Part shown: positions 8,368-15,748 of the stretch, one piece after another
Position numbering within the stretch: position 1 is the stretch's first letter
How the letters are laid out: the number at the start of each line of letters is the position of its first letter
Source of the DNA: Thiogranum sp.
GTDB lineage: Bacteria > Pseudomonadota > Gammaproteobacteria > DSM-19610
Direction of reading: 5' to 3'
Assembly (NCBI GenBank): GCA_030148915.1
Contig: JASBSN010000123.1
Span: 1-64,000, forward strand
DNA: 64,000 bases
Made by a program: the position numbers and the translations under genes
Notes under the pieces: generated by a model
What the model saw: the letters and a program-made list of their open reading frames with translations, nothing else
Told to the model about the DNA's origin: nothing
The model's database searches: none

Positions 8368-9708
8368 TCAAAGTATGTAGCGGCTCAGATCTTCATCCTG
8401 GGCCAGGTCTGAGAGTTGCCGGTCGACATAGTGCGCATCGACACTCACCTCGTCGCCGCTGCGGTCCGAGGCCTCGAATGAGACCTGTTCCAGCAAGCGT
8501 TCCATCACCGTGTGCAGACGCCTTGCGCCGATGTTTTCGGTGCGTTCGTTAATATCCCAGGCGATCTCGGCGATGCGCTCGATGCCCTCGGCACTGAAGG
8601 CGACGTTCAGTCCCTCGGTGGCCATCAGGGCGCTGTATTGTTGTGTCAGGGAGGCATCCGGCTCGGTGAGAATGCGCACAAATTCCTGGATCCCGAGCGC
8701 CTTGAGTTCCACGCGAATCGGCAATCTACCCTGTAGCTCGGGGATCAGATCCGAGGGCTTGGATAAATGAAACGCGCCGGAGGCGATAAACAGTATATGA
8801 TCGGTGCGCACCACGCCGTGCTTGGTGGTTACCGTGCTGCCCTCCACCAGCGGCAGCAGGTCACGCTGCACGCCCTCGCGGGATACACCCGGATTGCTGC
8901 CCTGGTCGCTGCGCTGTGTGACTTTGTCGATTTCATCGATAAAGACAATGCCGTTTTGCTCCACCGCGTGCAGGGCGCGCAGTTTGAGGTTTTCCTCGTT
9001 GATTAACTTGCCCGCCTCCTCTTCGGCCAATACTTTGAGCGCATCGGTAACAGTGAGTTTGCGCGTCTTGGTACGCCCACTGCCGAAGTTCTGGAACAGG
9101 CCCTGCAGCTGGCTGGTCATTTCCTCCATGCCGGGAGGCGCCATGATCTCAACACCGACAGGGGCGGCCGAGACCTCCACGTCTATTTCCTTGTCATCGA
9201 GGCGGCCTTCGCGCAACATCTTACGGAATTTCTGCCGGGTTTCCTGACTGCTGTCGCTGTCGTCCTGTTCGGTATTGAACCCGACGCCGCGCGCCCTGGG
9301 CAGCAACACATCGAGAATGCGTTCTTCGGCGGCGTCCTGGGCGCGATGCTGCACTTTGGCCATTTCCTCCTCGCGCACCATTTTGATGGCCACATCCATA
9401 AGGTCGCGAATAATCGATTCCACATCCCGGCCGACATAACCGACTTCGGTGAACTTGGTGGCCTCGATCTTCATGAACGGTGCGTTGGCCAGGCGCGCCA
9501 GCCGCCGGGCGATCTCGGTCTTGCCGACGCCGGTCGGGCCGATCATCAGAATGTTCTTCGGCGTGATCTCGCTGCGCAACGGCTCCTCGACCTGCTGGCG
9601 GCGCCAGCGGTTGCGCAGCGCGATGGCGACAGCGCGCTTGGCATCGTCCTGGCCGATGATGTGTTTGTCCAGTTCCTGGACGATTTCGCGGGGGGTCATT
9701 GCGGACAT
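8368..9708 (-). CDS. hslU: ATP-dependent protease ATPase subunit HslU
   Basis: HslU is the hexameric AAA+ unfoldase that feeds substrates to HslV. Walker A is [10 protein letters not shown] (about residues 57-66). The I-domain insertion spans roughly 110-240 and is rich in charged residues. Walker B is [10 protein letters not shown], followed by sensor and [14 protein letters not shown] (pore-loop GYVG). The C-terminal tail ends in DLSRYIL, the peptide that docks into HslV. Length 446 aa is normal. It lies eight bases downstream of hslV. Confidence 0.98.
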   Translation of the reverse strand: MSAMTPREIVQELDKHIIGQDDAKRAVAIALRNRWRRQQVEEPLRSEITPKNILMIGPTGVGKTEIARRLARLANAPFMKIEATKFTEVGYVGRDVESIIRDLMDVAIKMVREEEMAKVQHRAQDAAEERILDVLLPRARGVGFNTEQDDSDSSQETRQKFRKMLREGRLDDKEIDVEVSAAPVGVEIMAPPGMEEMTSQLQGLFQNFGSGRTKTRKLTVTDALKVLAEEEAGKLINEENLKLRALHAVEQNGIVFIDEIDKVTQRSDQGSNPGVSREGVQRDLLPLVEGSTVTTKHGVVRTDHILFIASGAFHLSKPSDLIPELQGRLPIRVELKALGIQEFVRILTEPDASLTQQYSALMATEGLNVAFSAEGIERIAEIAWDINERTENIGARRLHTVMERLLEQVSFEASDRSGDEVSVDAHYVDRQLSDLAQDEDLSRYIL

Positions 9709-9716
9709 GTGTGCTT

Positions 9717-10256
9717 CTAGTACTCGAGTGCTTCCAAAGTGAGATTGTGGTTGGTGAACACACAGATGCTGGCGGCGATATTCAGGGATTTTTCGACAAT
9801 TTCTCCCGCCTCCAGTTCCGTGGTGTCGAGCATGGCGCGCGCAGCGGCCTGCGCATAGGGGCCGCCGGAGCCAATCGCCATCAGGCTGTCTTCCGGTTCG
9901 ATGACATCGCCGTTACCGGTGATGATCAGTGAAGATTCGGTATCGGCCACCACCAGCAGCGCTTCCAGGCGACGCAACATACGATCGGTCCGCCAGTCCT
10001 TGGCCAGTTCCACCGCCGAGCGCACCAAATGGCCCTGGTGCTTTTCCAGCTTGGCTTCAAAGCGCTCGAACAGCGTGAAGGCGTCGGCGGTGCCGCCGGC
10101 GAAGCCCGCCAGCACTTTACCGTGATAGAGGGTACGCACCTTGCGCGCGTTGCCCTTCATCACCGTGTTGCCCATCGATACCTGGCCATCGCCGCCGACT
10201 ACCACACGGCCGTTGCGGCGCACGGAGAGAATGGTTGTACCGCGATACTGGTCCAC
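9717..10256 (-). CDS. hslV: ATP-dependent protease subunit HslV
   Basis: HslV is the threonine protease of the HslUV complex. I place the start at GTG 10256, giving [16 protein letters not shown]; the catalytic N-terminal Thr is in GTTILSVR after a short propeptide, as in several beta- and gammaproteobacteria. The longer TTG frame to 10307 is not needed. Other landmarks are [26 protein letters not shown] and [22 protein letters not shown] box on the minus strand at 10302-10297 might give an internal promoter, with no convincing -35 or sigma-32 motif. The gene follows xerC after about 137 bases. Confidence 0.96.
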   Translation of the reverse strand: MDQYRGTTILSVRRNGRVVVGGDGQVSMGNTVMKGNARKVRTLYHGKVLAGFAGGTADAFTLFERFEAKLEKHQGHLVRSAVELAKDWRTDRMLRRLEALLVVADTESSLIITGNGDVIEPEDSLMAIGSGGPYAQAAARAMLDTTELEAGEIVEKSLNIAASICVFTNHNLTLEALEY

Positions 10257-10393
10257 ACTGAATTCCTGCTTAAGACTGAGCGAAAATGGCCCTAGATTGT
10301 ACACCAAGACCGGCTCCGGCAGCAGGACAAAACCCCTTGGCTGGCGGGGACATGGGCCAAGTGGGTGGGTTGGGCGCGATTGGCGCGGCTCGC

Positions 10394-11305
10394 CTAGGAG
10401 CGTTTTTTCTTCGCCCGCGCGCGCGGGTGGGCCCGGTCGTAGACCAGCGCCAGTTGTTGGAAGTCGAGGTGGGTGTAGATCTGGGTGGTACTGAGATTGG
10501 CGTGGCCGAGGAGCTCCTGCACGGCGCGCAGGTCGCCGCTGGATTCCAGCATATGAGTGGCGAAGGAATGGCGCAGCGCATGCGGGTGAAGTCTGCGCTC
10601 GAAGCCGGTGTGCCGGGCGCGGTGGCGCAAGCGCTGTTGAACACTGCGCGCGCTGAGGCGGGTGCCGTTACGGCTAATGAACAACGCCTCCTCCTGTGGG
10701 GCGCAGTGCTGGGCGCGTACCGGCAGCCAGGCCTGCAGTGCCGCAATTGCTTTACGCCCGATCGGCATAATGCGCGTCTTGCCGCCCTTGCCGAGCACGC
10801 GTGCCTCGGCGCAGCGCAGGTCGAAGTGCGCCAGGTTCATCGCCGTCAGTTCGGCCAGGCGCAGACCACAGGAATACATCAGTTCCATTATGGTCACATC
10901 GCGCTGCGACAACCAGTCGGGCGTGGCTGCCTCCAGCAGCGATTGAATCGCTTCGATCTCCAGGCTGTGCGGCAGATTACGCGGACTGCGCGGAGCGCGC
11001 ACGTCCTGCGCGGGGTTTTGCGTCAGGACATCGCGCTCAATCAGGTAGCGACAGAAGCTGCGCAATGCCGACAGGCTGCGTTGTACACTGCGGCCACCAA
11101 GACCGCCGCGATGAAGTTGTGCCGCCCAACCGCGCACCTGTGCCGGTTGCAGTTGCTGCCAAGTGGAAATGCCCTGTGAACGGCAATAGCGGAGTACACC
11201 GGCCAGGTCACGCCGATAATTGCTCAGCGTGTGCGGGGAGAGGCGTCGCTCCTCGCGCAGATGCGCCTCAAAGCGCTCCAGCCAGACGCTCTGGCCGGTC
11301 TCCAC
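10394..11305 (-). CDS. xerC: Tyrosine recombinase XerC
   Basis: XerC with XerD resolves chromosome dimers at dif. The N-terminal SAM-like domain ([23 protein letters not shown]) is followed by the catalytic domain with the tyrosine-recombinase residues: Arg in [25 protein letters not shown] (H-x-x-R), [16 protein letters not shown] with the final His and nucleophile Tyr. The start is GTG 11305, overlapping the DUF484 stop by one base. The dapF-DUF484-xerC order is the classic one in enterobacteria and pseudomonads. Confidence 0.97.
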   Translation of the reverse strand: METGQSVWLERFEAHLREERRLSPHTLSNYRRDLAGVLRYCRSQGISTWQQLQPAQVRGWAAQLHRGGLGGRSVQRSLSALRSFCRYLIERDVLTQNPAQDVRAPRSPRNLPHSLEIEAIQSLLEAATPDWLSQRDVTIMELMYSCGLRLAELTAMNLAHFDLRCAEARVLGKGGKTRIMPIGRKAIAALQAWLPVRAQHCAPQEEALFISRNGTRLSARSVQQRLRHRARHTGFERRLHPHALRHSFATHMLESSGDLRAVQELLGHANLSTTQIYTHLDFQQLALVYDRAHPRARAKKKRS

Positions 11306-12006
11306 TAGGGTTTGAATCGGGTCAGCAGGCTGGCTACCAGTTCACCCAGGTGGCTCAGAAACAGGGTGCCCATCCCCGGGTTGAAGCGATGATTTTCGCG
11401 GCTGCCAATGGCGAGCAGGCCGAGCTCGGCGCGCTCGCCCAGCGGAATCACCGCGCAGGATTCTATCGCCGCGGACTGCTCGCCGAACAAAAATACGACC
11501 TGTTCGTGGGTTAAGCGTCCGCATTGTGGCTTGTAGTCGATCAACGGTGTAGGTAGCAGGGCTTTGAGGGTCGCGTCGACAGACAATGACCGGGCGCCGG
11601 TTTCACGTTGGCGTGCTTCGTTCAGGTCCCTCAGGTGGAGCACCAGTGCATCGGCCATGAAATCGTTGCGCAAGCCGTGTTCCAGCGTATCAAGTAGCTC
11701 GACCAGGGAGCCGGCCTTGAGTAGCTCCAGCGTCAGACGATGTATCCGTTCGCTGAGCCGGTCGTTGTCGCGCGCCACTTCGACCAATTCCAGCAGTCGT
11801 CTTCTGAGATCGTGGTTTTGCTCGCGCAGCACTTGAACCTGGCGCTCGATCAGCGATACGGCGGTGCCGCTGGCGTGGCTCAGTTTCAGGGTGGAGAGCA
11901 GTTCGGGGTGGGCATCGAAAAATTCTGGGTGACCGGAGAGGTAGTCGCGGACCTGCTGCGGTTCCGGTACGGCGACGCAGTTTTCGGCGTTGGCCTGTGT
12001 TGTCAT
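11305..12006 (-). CDS. DUF484 family protein (YigA-like)
   Basis: This is a 233-residue cytoplasmic protein of the DUF484 family, which has a GAF-like fold. The N-terminal signature VRDYLSGHPEFFDAHPELLSTL is diagnostic. A coiled-coil stretch (VQVLREQNHDLRRRLLELVEVA) follows, then the GAF-like part with VFLFGEQSAAIESCAVIPLGE and GLLAIGSRENHRF. No biochemical role is established. It is coupled on both sides: its ATG overlaps the dapF stop and its stop touches the xerC start. The GAF-like region suggests ligand sensing, which is inference only. Confidence 0.9.
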   Translation of the reverse strand: MTTQANAENCVAVPEPQQVRDYLSGHPEFFDAHPELLSTLKLSHASGTAVSLIERQVQVLREQNHDLRRRLLELVEVARDNDRLSERIHRLTLELLKAGSLVELLDTLEHGLRNDFMADALVLHLRDLNEARQRETGARSLSVDATLKALLPTPLIDYKPQCGRLTHEQVVFLFGEQSAAIESCAVIPLGERAELGLLAIGSRENHRFNPGMGTLFLSHLGELVASLLTRFKP

Positions 12007-12833
12007 AGTTCTATTGTACCCTCGAATACAAAGGTGGCCGGACCGGTCATCATCACCGGCTCGTTTTCGCCCTTCCAGCTTACCACAAGATTGCCCCCAC
12101 CCAGTTCGGTGGTAACTGTTTCATCCACCAGGCCCTGCAGCCTGGCGACCACCACTGCCGCGCAAGCGCCCGAGCCACAGGCCAGGGTTTCGCCGGCGCC
12201 GCGTTCAAATACCCGCAGACGGATCCTGTCGCGCCCCAGCAGCTGCATGAAACCCACGTTGGCGCGGGCGGGAAAACGCGCATGGGATTCGATGGACGCG
12301 CCCAGGCTGGAGACCGGCGCGGTGGCCACCTCCGGTACCACCAGCACTGCGTGCGGGTTACCCATGGAGACGGCTCCGATGTGGTAGCTTTTACCGTCGA
12401 CCGACAGACTGTAACGTGCCGCACGCTGCTCCGCCGCGAAGGGGATGTCGCCGGGCTCCAGCCGCGGTGCACCCATATCGACGGTCACGCTGTCGTCCTC
12501 GTTAACCATCAGCTCGATACGTCCGCCGGCGGTGTGCACCGGGATGCGCCGCGCCGCAGTCATGGCGCGCGCGCGCACAAAGCGGGCCAGGCAGCGAGCG
12601 CCGTTGCCGCACTGCTCGACTTCACCGCCATCGGCGTTGAAAATACGGTAATGGAACAGCGTGTCGGCGCGTTGCGGGGCGGCGACCAACAGGACCTGGT
12701 CGCAACCGATGCCCCGGCGTCGGTCGGCAAGATGGCGCACTTGGGCGGGCGTCAGTGAGACCGGCTGGCTGATGGCGTCGATAACAATAAAATCGTTGCC
12801 GAGGCCGTGCATTTTGGTGAACTGGAGCTGCAT
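12003..12833 (-). CDS. dapF: Diaminopimelate epimerase
   Basis: DapF epimerises LL-DAP to meso-DAP for lysine and peptidoglycan synthesis. I use ATG 12833 (MQLQFTKMHGLGNDFIVID), the normal N-terminus; the ORF-track extension to 13433 is antisense to another gene. The two catalytic Cys are in EQCGNGARC and LACGSGACA. NPHAVL is also present. Length 276 aa is standard. LysA lies upstream on the same strand but is separated by a plus-strand gene, so dapF may use its own promoter in the 12834-12953 divergent gap. Confidence 0.97.
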   Translation of the reverse strand: MQLQFTKMHGLGNDFIVIDAISQPVSLTPAQVRHLADRRRGIGCDQVLLVAAPQRADTLFHYRIFNADGGEVEQCGNGARCLARFVRARAMTAARRIPVHTAGGRIELMVNEDDSVTVDMGAPRLEPGDIPFAAEQRAARYSLSVDGKSYHIGAVSMGNPHAVLVVPEVATAPVSSLGASIESHARFPARANVGFMQLLGRDRIRLRVFERGAGETLACGSGACAAVVVARLQGLVDETVTTELGGGNLVVSWKGENEPVMMTGPATFVFEGTIEL

Positions 12834-12953
12834 TGGCCCAGAGTACGGCTTGGCGGACGATTTGCAAGCCGGCCGTAGTCCTCGGCAAGTACCGCACGCA
12901 GGGACCGGCGAGCTACGGCGAACGGGTGTGTGGCAGGAGTGAGGACGACAGAG

Positions 12954-13463
12954 GTGGGCGAGAGCATAACCGCTGGGGTATTGAAGGTCGCAGACACCGG
13001 TCTCGAGCCGCTCAGCGAACTGTTGCGTGGCTACGGGTTGTGCTGCGAATTGCTGGCGGACAGCGAGCCGATCGCGGGCAGTTTCTGGGGCGACAGCGAG
13101 GCCGGGCTGATCGCCGGGCGGTTGCTGCTCAGGGATGACACGCCGATCCACTCGGCCCTGCACGAAGCCTGTCACTATATCTGCATGAATACCGAGCGGC
13201 GTAGCGGTCTGCACACCGATGCCGGCGGCGACTACGATGAGGAAAATGCCGTGTGTTACCTGCAGATTTTGCTCGCCGAACGCCTGCAGGGTGTCGGCAG
13301 CGCGCGACTGATGCGCGATATGGACGCCTGGGGTTACAGTTTCCGCCTGGGCTCGGCGCGCGCCTGGTTCGAGACGGACGCTGCGGACGCCCGCCGCTGG
13401 CTGCAGCAACACGGCCTGATCGACGCCGAGCACAAGCCGCTCTACAGGCTGCGTGGCGCATGA
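12954..13463 (+). CDS. Uncharacterised HExxH protein (possible metallopeptidase-like)
   Basis: The protein (about 169 residues) matches no family I can name. It has an HExxH motif in SALHEACHYICMN, followed about 18 residues later by DYDEENAVCYLQILL. That spacing and the E-x-x-A pattern resemble the ImmA/IrrE zincin layout (HExxH then ExEAN), so a zinc site is plausible. No signal peptide or membrane segment is seen. GTG 12954 is favoured because AGGA lies eight bases upstream; GTG 12930 and 12939 are alternatives. It is transcribed opposite to its neighbours, between lysA and dapF, and its stop is four bases from the lysA stop. Function is unknown. Confidence 0.72.
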   Translation: MGESITAGVLKVADTGLEPLSELLRGYGLCCELLADSEPIAGSFWGDSEAGLIAGRLLLRDDTPIHSALHEACHYICMNTERRSGLHTDAGGDYDEENAVCYLQILLAERLQGVGSARLMRDMDAWGYSFRLGSARAWFETDAADARRWLQQHGLIDAEHKPLYRLRGA

Positions 13464-13467
13464 GGGT

Positions 13468-14715
13468 TCAGAAATCCGGGATCGACTCGCCCTGGTATAG
13501 CTCCTCGATGCTTTCCCGTCGACGCACCAGGTGGGCAGTCTCGCCGTCGACGATAACTTCCGCGGCGCGTGGCCGACTGTTGTAATTTGAGCTCATGCTG
13601 AAGCCGTACGCGCCGGCTGAGCGGATCGCCAGTAAATCGCCCTCGGCGAGCGCCAGGGAGCGCTCCTTGCCAAGAAAATCACCGGTTTCACACACCGGCC
13701 CGACGACATCGTAGTCCCTGCTTGGCGTCTGGCGCGGGATCACCGGGACAATGTCCTGCCAGGCGCCGTACAGCGACGGACGCAGCAGGTCGTTCATGGC
13801 GGCATCGACAATGGCGAAATGTTTGGGCGCGTTTTCTTTCAGGTACAGGACCTGCGTCAGCAAAATCCCGGCGTTGGCCGCTATCGCCCGGCCGGGCTCG
13901 ATGAGAATTTCCTTGCCGCTGCCGGCCAGGCGGGCCAGCAGCGGGCGGACATATTCCGCCGGGGAGGGCGGGCGCTCATCGCGGTAGGTGACGCCGAGCC
14001 CGCCACCCAGATCCAGATGTTGGAGGGCAAGGCCGTCCGATTCGATGCGCTCTACCAGTTCGAGTACCCGGTTGAGGGCATCGACAAACGGGGTGATGGC
14101 GGTCAGCTGCGAGCCGATATGACAGTCGATTCCCGCTACGCGCAGATGCGCGGCGTCGGCTGCCTGACGATAGAGCGCCGGCGCCGACTCGACGCTGATG
14201 CCGAACTTGTTTTCTTTCAGCCCGGTGGAAATATACGGATGGGTTTGCGCATCGACATCCGGATTGACCCTGAGAGAGACCGGCGCGGTAACGCCGTGAG
14301 CGCCTGCCACTTCGTTTAGCCGGCGTAATTCGGTGCCGGATTCGACGTTGAAACAGCGGATTCCGGCGGCCAGCGCGCTTTCCATATCGCCCACCGTTTT
14401 GCCGACGCCGGAGAACACCACCCGCGCCGGATCGGCGCCGACGCGCAGCACGCGGGCCAGTTCGCCGGCAGAGACGATATCGAACCCGGATCCCAGACCA
14501 GCCAACAGCGCCAGTACGGCCAGATTGGAATTGGCTTTGACGGCGTAACACACCAGGTGCGGATGTTCGCCCAGCGCCTGGTCGAACGCTCGCCAGTGGC
14601 GCTCCAGGGTGGCGCGCGAATAGACGTATAACGGCGTGCCGTAGCGCTCGGCGAGCTGTTGCAGGTCGACCGACTCGGCCATCAGGCGCTGATGCTGGTA
14701 GGCGAAAAAATCCAT
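13468..14715 (-). CDS. lysA: Diaminopimelate decarboxylase
   Basis: LysA is the PLP-dependent enzyme that converts meso-DAP to L-lysine. The PLP lysine is in CYAVKANSNLAVL near residue 60. The glycine-rich phosphate loop is LDLGGGLGVTY, EPGRAIAANAG holds the next conserved block, and CETGDFLG carries the active-site Cys. The N-terminus MDFFAYQHQRLMAESV is typical of gammaproteobacterial LysA. Length 415 aa is normal. It begins six bases after lptM, so lptM-lysA form one transcript. Confidence 0.98.
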   Translation of the reverse strand: MDFFAYQHQRLMAESVDLQQLAERYGTPLYVYSRATLERHWRAFDQALGEHPHLVCYAVKANSNLAVLALLAGLGSGFDIVSAGELARVLRVGADPARVVFSGVGKTVGDMESALAAGIRCFNVESGTELRRLNEVAGAHGVTAPVSLRVNPDVDAQTHPYISTGLKENKFGISVESAPALYRQAADAAHLRVAGIDCHIGSQLTAITPFVDALNRVLELVERIESDGLALQHLDLGGGLGVTYRDERPPSPAEYVRPLLARLAGSGKEILIEPGRAIAANAGILLTQVLYLKENAPKHFAIVDAAMNDLLRPSLYGAWQDIVPVIPRQTPSRDYDVVGPVCETGDFLGKERSLALAEGDLLAIRSAGAYGFSMSSNYNSRPRAAEVIVDGETAHLVRRRESIEELYQGESIPDF

Positions 14716-14721
14716 GCCGCG

Positions 14722-14901
14722 CTACGGTTCCGTGGACGGCGTGGCGGGGATGGGCGCCGGTGTTTCGACTTTTTCCGGCGGCGTCTGCCCGGGCGGTTCA
14801 TCGGGCAGGTACAGATCGCCGTACTGTCCGCAAGCGGACAGCAGTGCGGCGATCAGCAGCATGGGAGGAGCGTAATACCTGTGGGAACCACCGATTTTCA
14901 T
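14722..14901 (-). CDS. lptM: LPS translocon maturation chaperone LptM (YifL-like lipoprotein)
   Basis: This is a 59-residue lipoprotein too short to stand out in the ORF track. It has a hydrophobic signal ending in the lipobox LLSAC, then GQYGDLYLPDEPPGQ, the conserved LptM core (CGxxGDLYLP), and a Pro-rich tail. LptM helps oxidative maturation of the LptDE outer-membrane translocon. The start could also be the internal Met at 14862 (MLLIAALLSAC). The position directly before lysA is the usual one in gammaproteobacteria and supports the call. Confidence 0.9.
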   Translation of the reverse strand: MKIGGSHRYYAPPMLLIAALLSACGQYGDLYLPDEPPGQTPPEKVETPAPIPATPSTEP

Positions 14902-15021
14902 GACCGCTTCCGGGATAGCCAAAACAGGCAGTATACGAAGGCGCAGCGCAAAGCCCAAATCCTGCGCGTGCCAGGCAGGCGCCGAGCCGGTACCATGCGC
15001 GGAACCTTCATCGAGGGCGCT

Positions 15022-15702
15022 ATGCTCGAATGCATCGAAATCGAACCGCGAGACCCGGCTACCGGGGCGGTAATCTGGCTGCACGGCCTGGGGGCCGACG
15101 GGCACGACTTCGAGCCATTGGTACGGCAATGGGGTCTGGCGGACGAACTGCGCGTGCGTTTCGTGCTGCCCCACGCGCCGATGCGCCCGGTCACCCTGAA
15201 CGCGGGGATGCGCATGCGCGCCTGGTATGACATCTATAACCTGGAATTTGACGGCCCCGAGGACGGCGCCGGGCTGGAGCAGTCACGCCAGCAAATGCTC
15301 GCGCTTATCGAGCGTGAGCGCAGGCGCGGCATCGACAGCGAGCGCATTCTCCTGGCGGGTTTTTCCCAGGGCGCCGCGGTGATCCTGCACACCGCCTTGC
15401 GCTACGCGCCGCCCCTGGCTGGCGTGCTGGTATTGTCGGCTTATTTGCCCGTGCGCGAGCGACTGGCGGCGGAAAAAAAGGCCGATCCCTCGCGCTTGGC
15501 GCTGCGCGTGGATCACGGCGAGCACGACGCGGTGGTACCTTTGGCGGCCGCGCAGATCTCCGTTGGTACACTGCGGGCCGAGGGCTTTAAGGTCGATTTC
15601 CATACCTACAGCATGGATCACGGCTTATGTCCGAGACAGGTGATCAGTTTACGGGAGTGGCTCTCACGGCGGCTTGGCCCGCCCCCGTCGATACAACGGT
15701 GA
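15022..15702 (+). CDS. Carboxylesterase / acyl-protein thioesterase-like hydrolase
   Basis: This is an alpha/beta hydrolase of the phospholipase/carboxylesterase family (226 aa), cytoplasmic. It shows VIWLHGLGADGHDF (oxyanion-hole region), LPHAPMRPVTLN, the nucleophile elbow GFSQGAA, an Asp in HGEHDAVVP, and the catalytic His in YSMDHGLCP. These are the standard family features. ATG 15022 is preferred because GAGGG lies just upstream; ATG 14995 is possible. The natural substrate is not evident. It is divergent from lptM-lysA. Confidence 0.9.
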   Translation: MLECIEIEPRDPATGAVIWLHGLGADGHDFEPLVRQWGLADELRVRFVLPHAPMRPVTLNAGMRMRAWYDIYNLEFDGPEDGAGLEQSRQQMLALIERERRRGIDSERILLAGFSQGAAVILHTALRYAPPLAGVLVLSAYLPVRERLAAEKKADPSRLALRVDHGEHDAVVPLAAAQISVGTLRAEGFKVDFHTYSMDHGLCPRQVISLREWLSRRLGPPPSIQR

Positions 15703-15748
15703 GGGCAGCCGCCGGCGCTCAACGCGATCTGCGGCGCGCGCCAGTGCG

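Noticed and set aside
10297-10302. Sigma-32 promoter in front of hslV
   Set aside because: Only a TACAAT-like box is seen; no CTTGAAA/CCCCAT pair was found, so it is mentioned in the hslV entry but not called.
12834-13433. N-terminal extension of the dapF frame in the ORF track
   Set aside because: It lies before the standard MQLQFTKMHGLGNDF start and is antisense to the HExxH gene.
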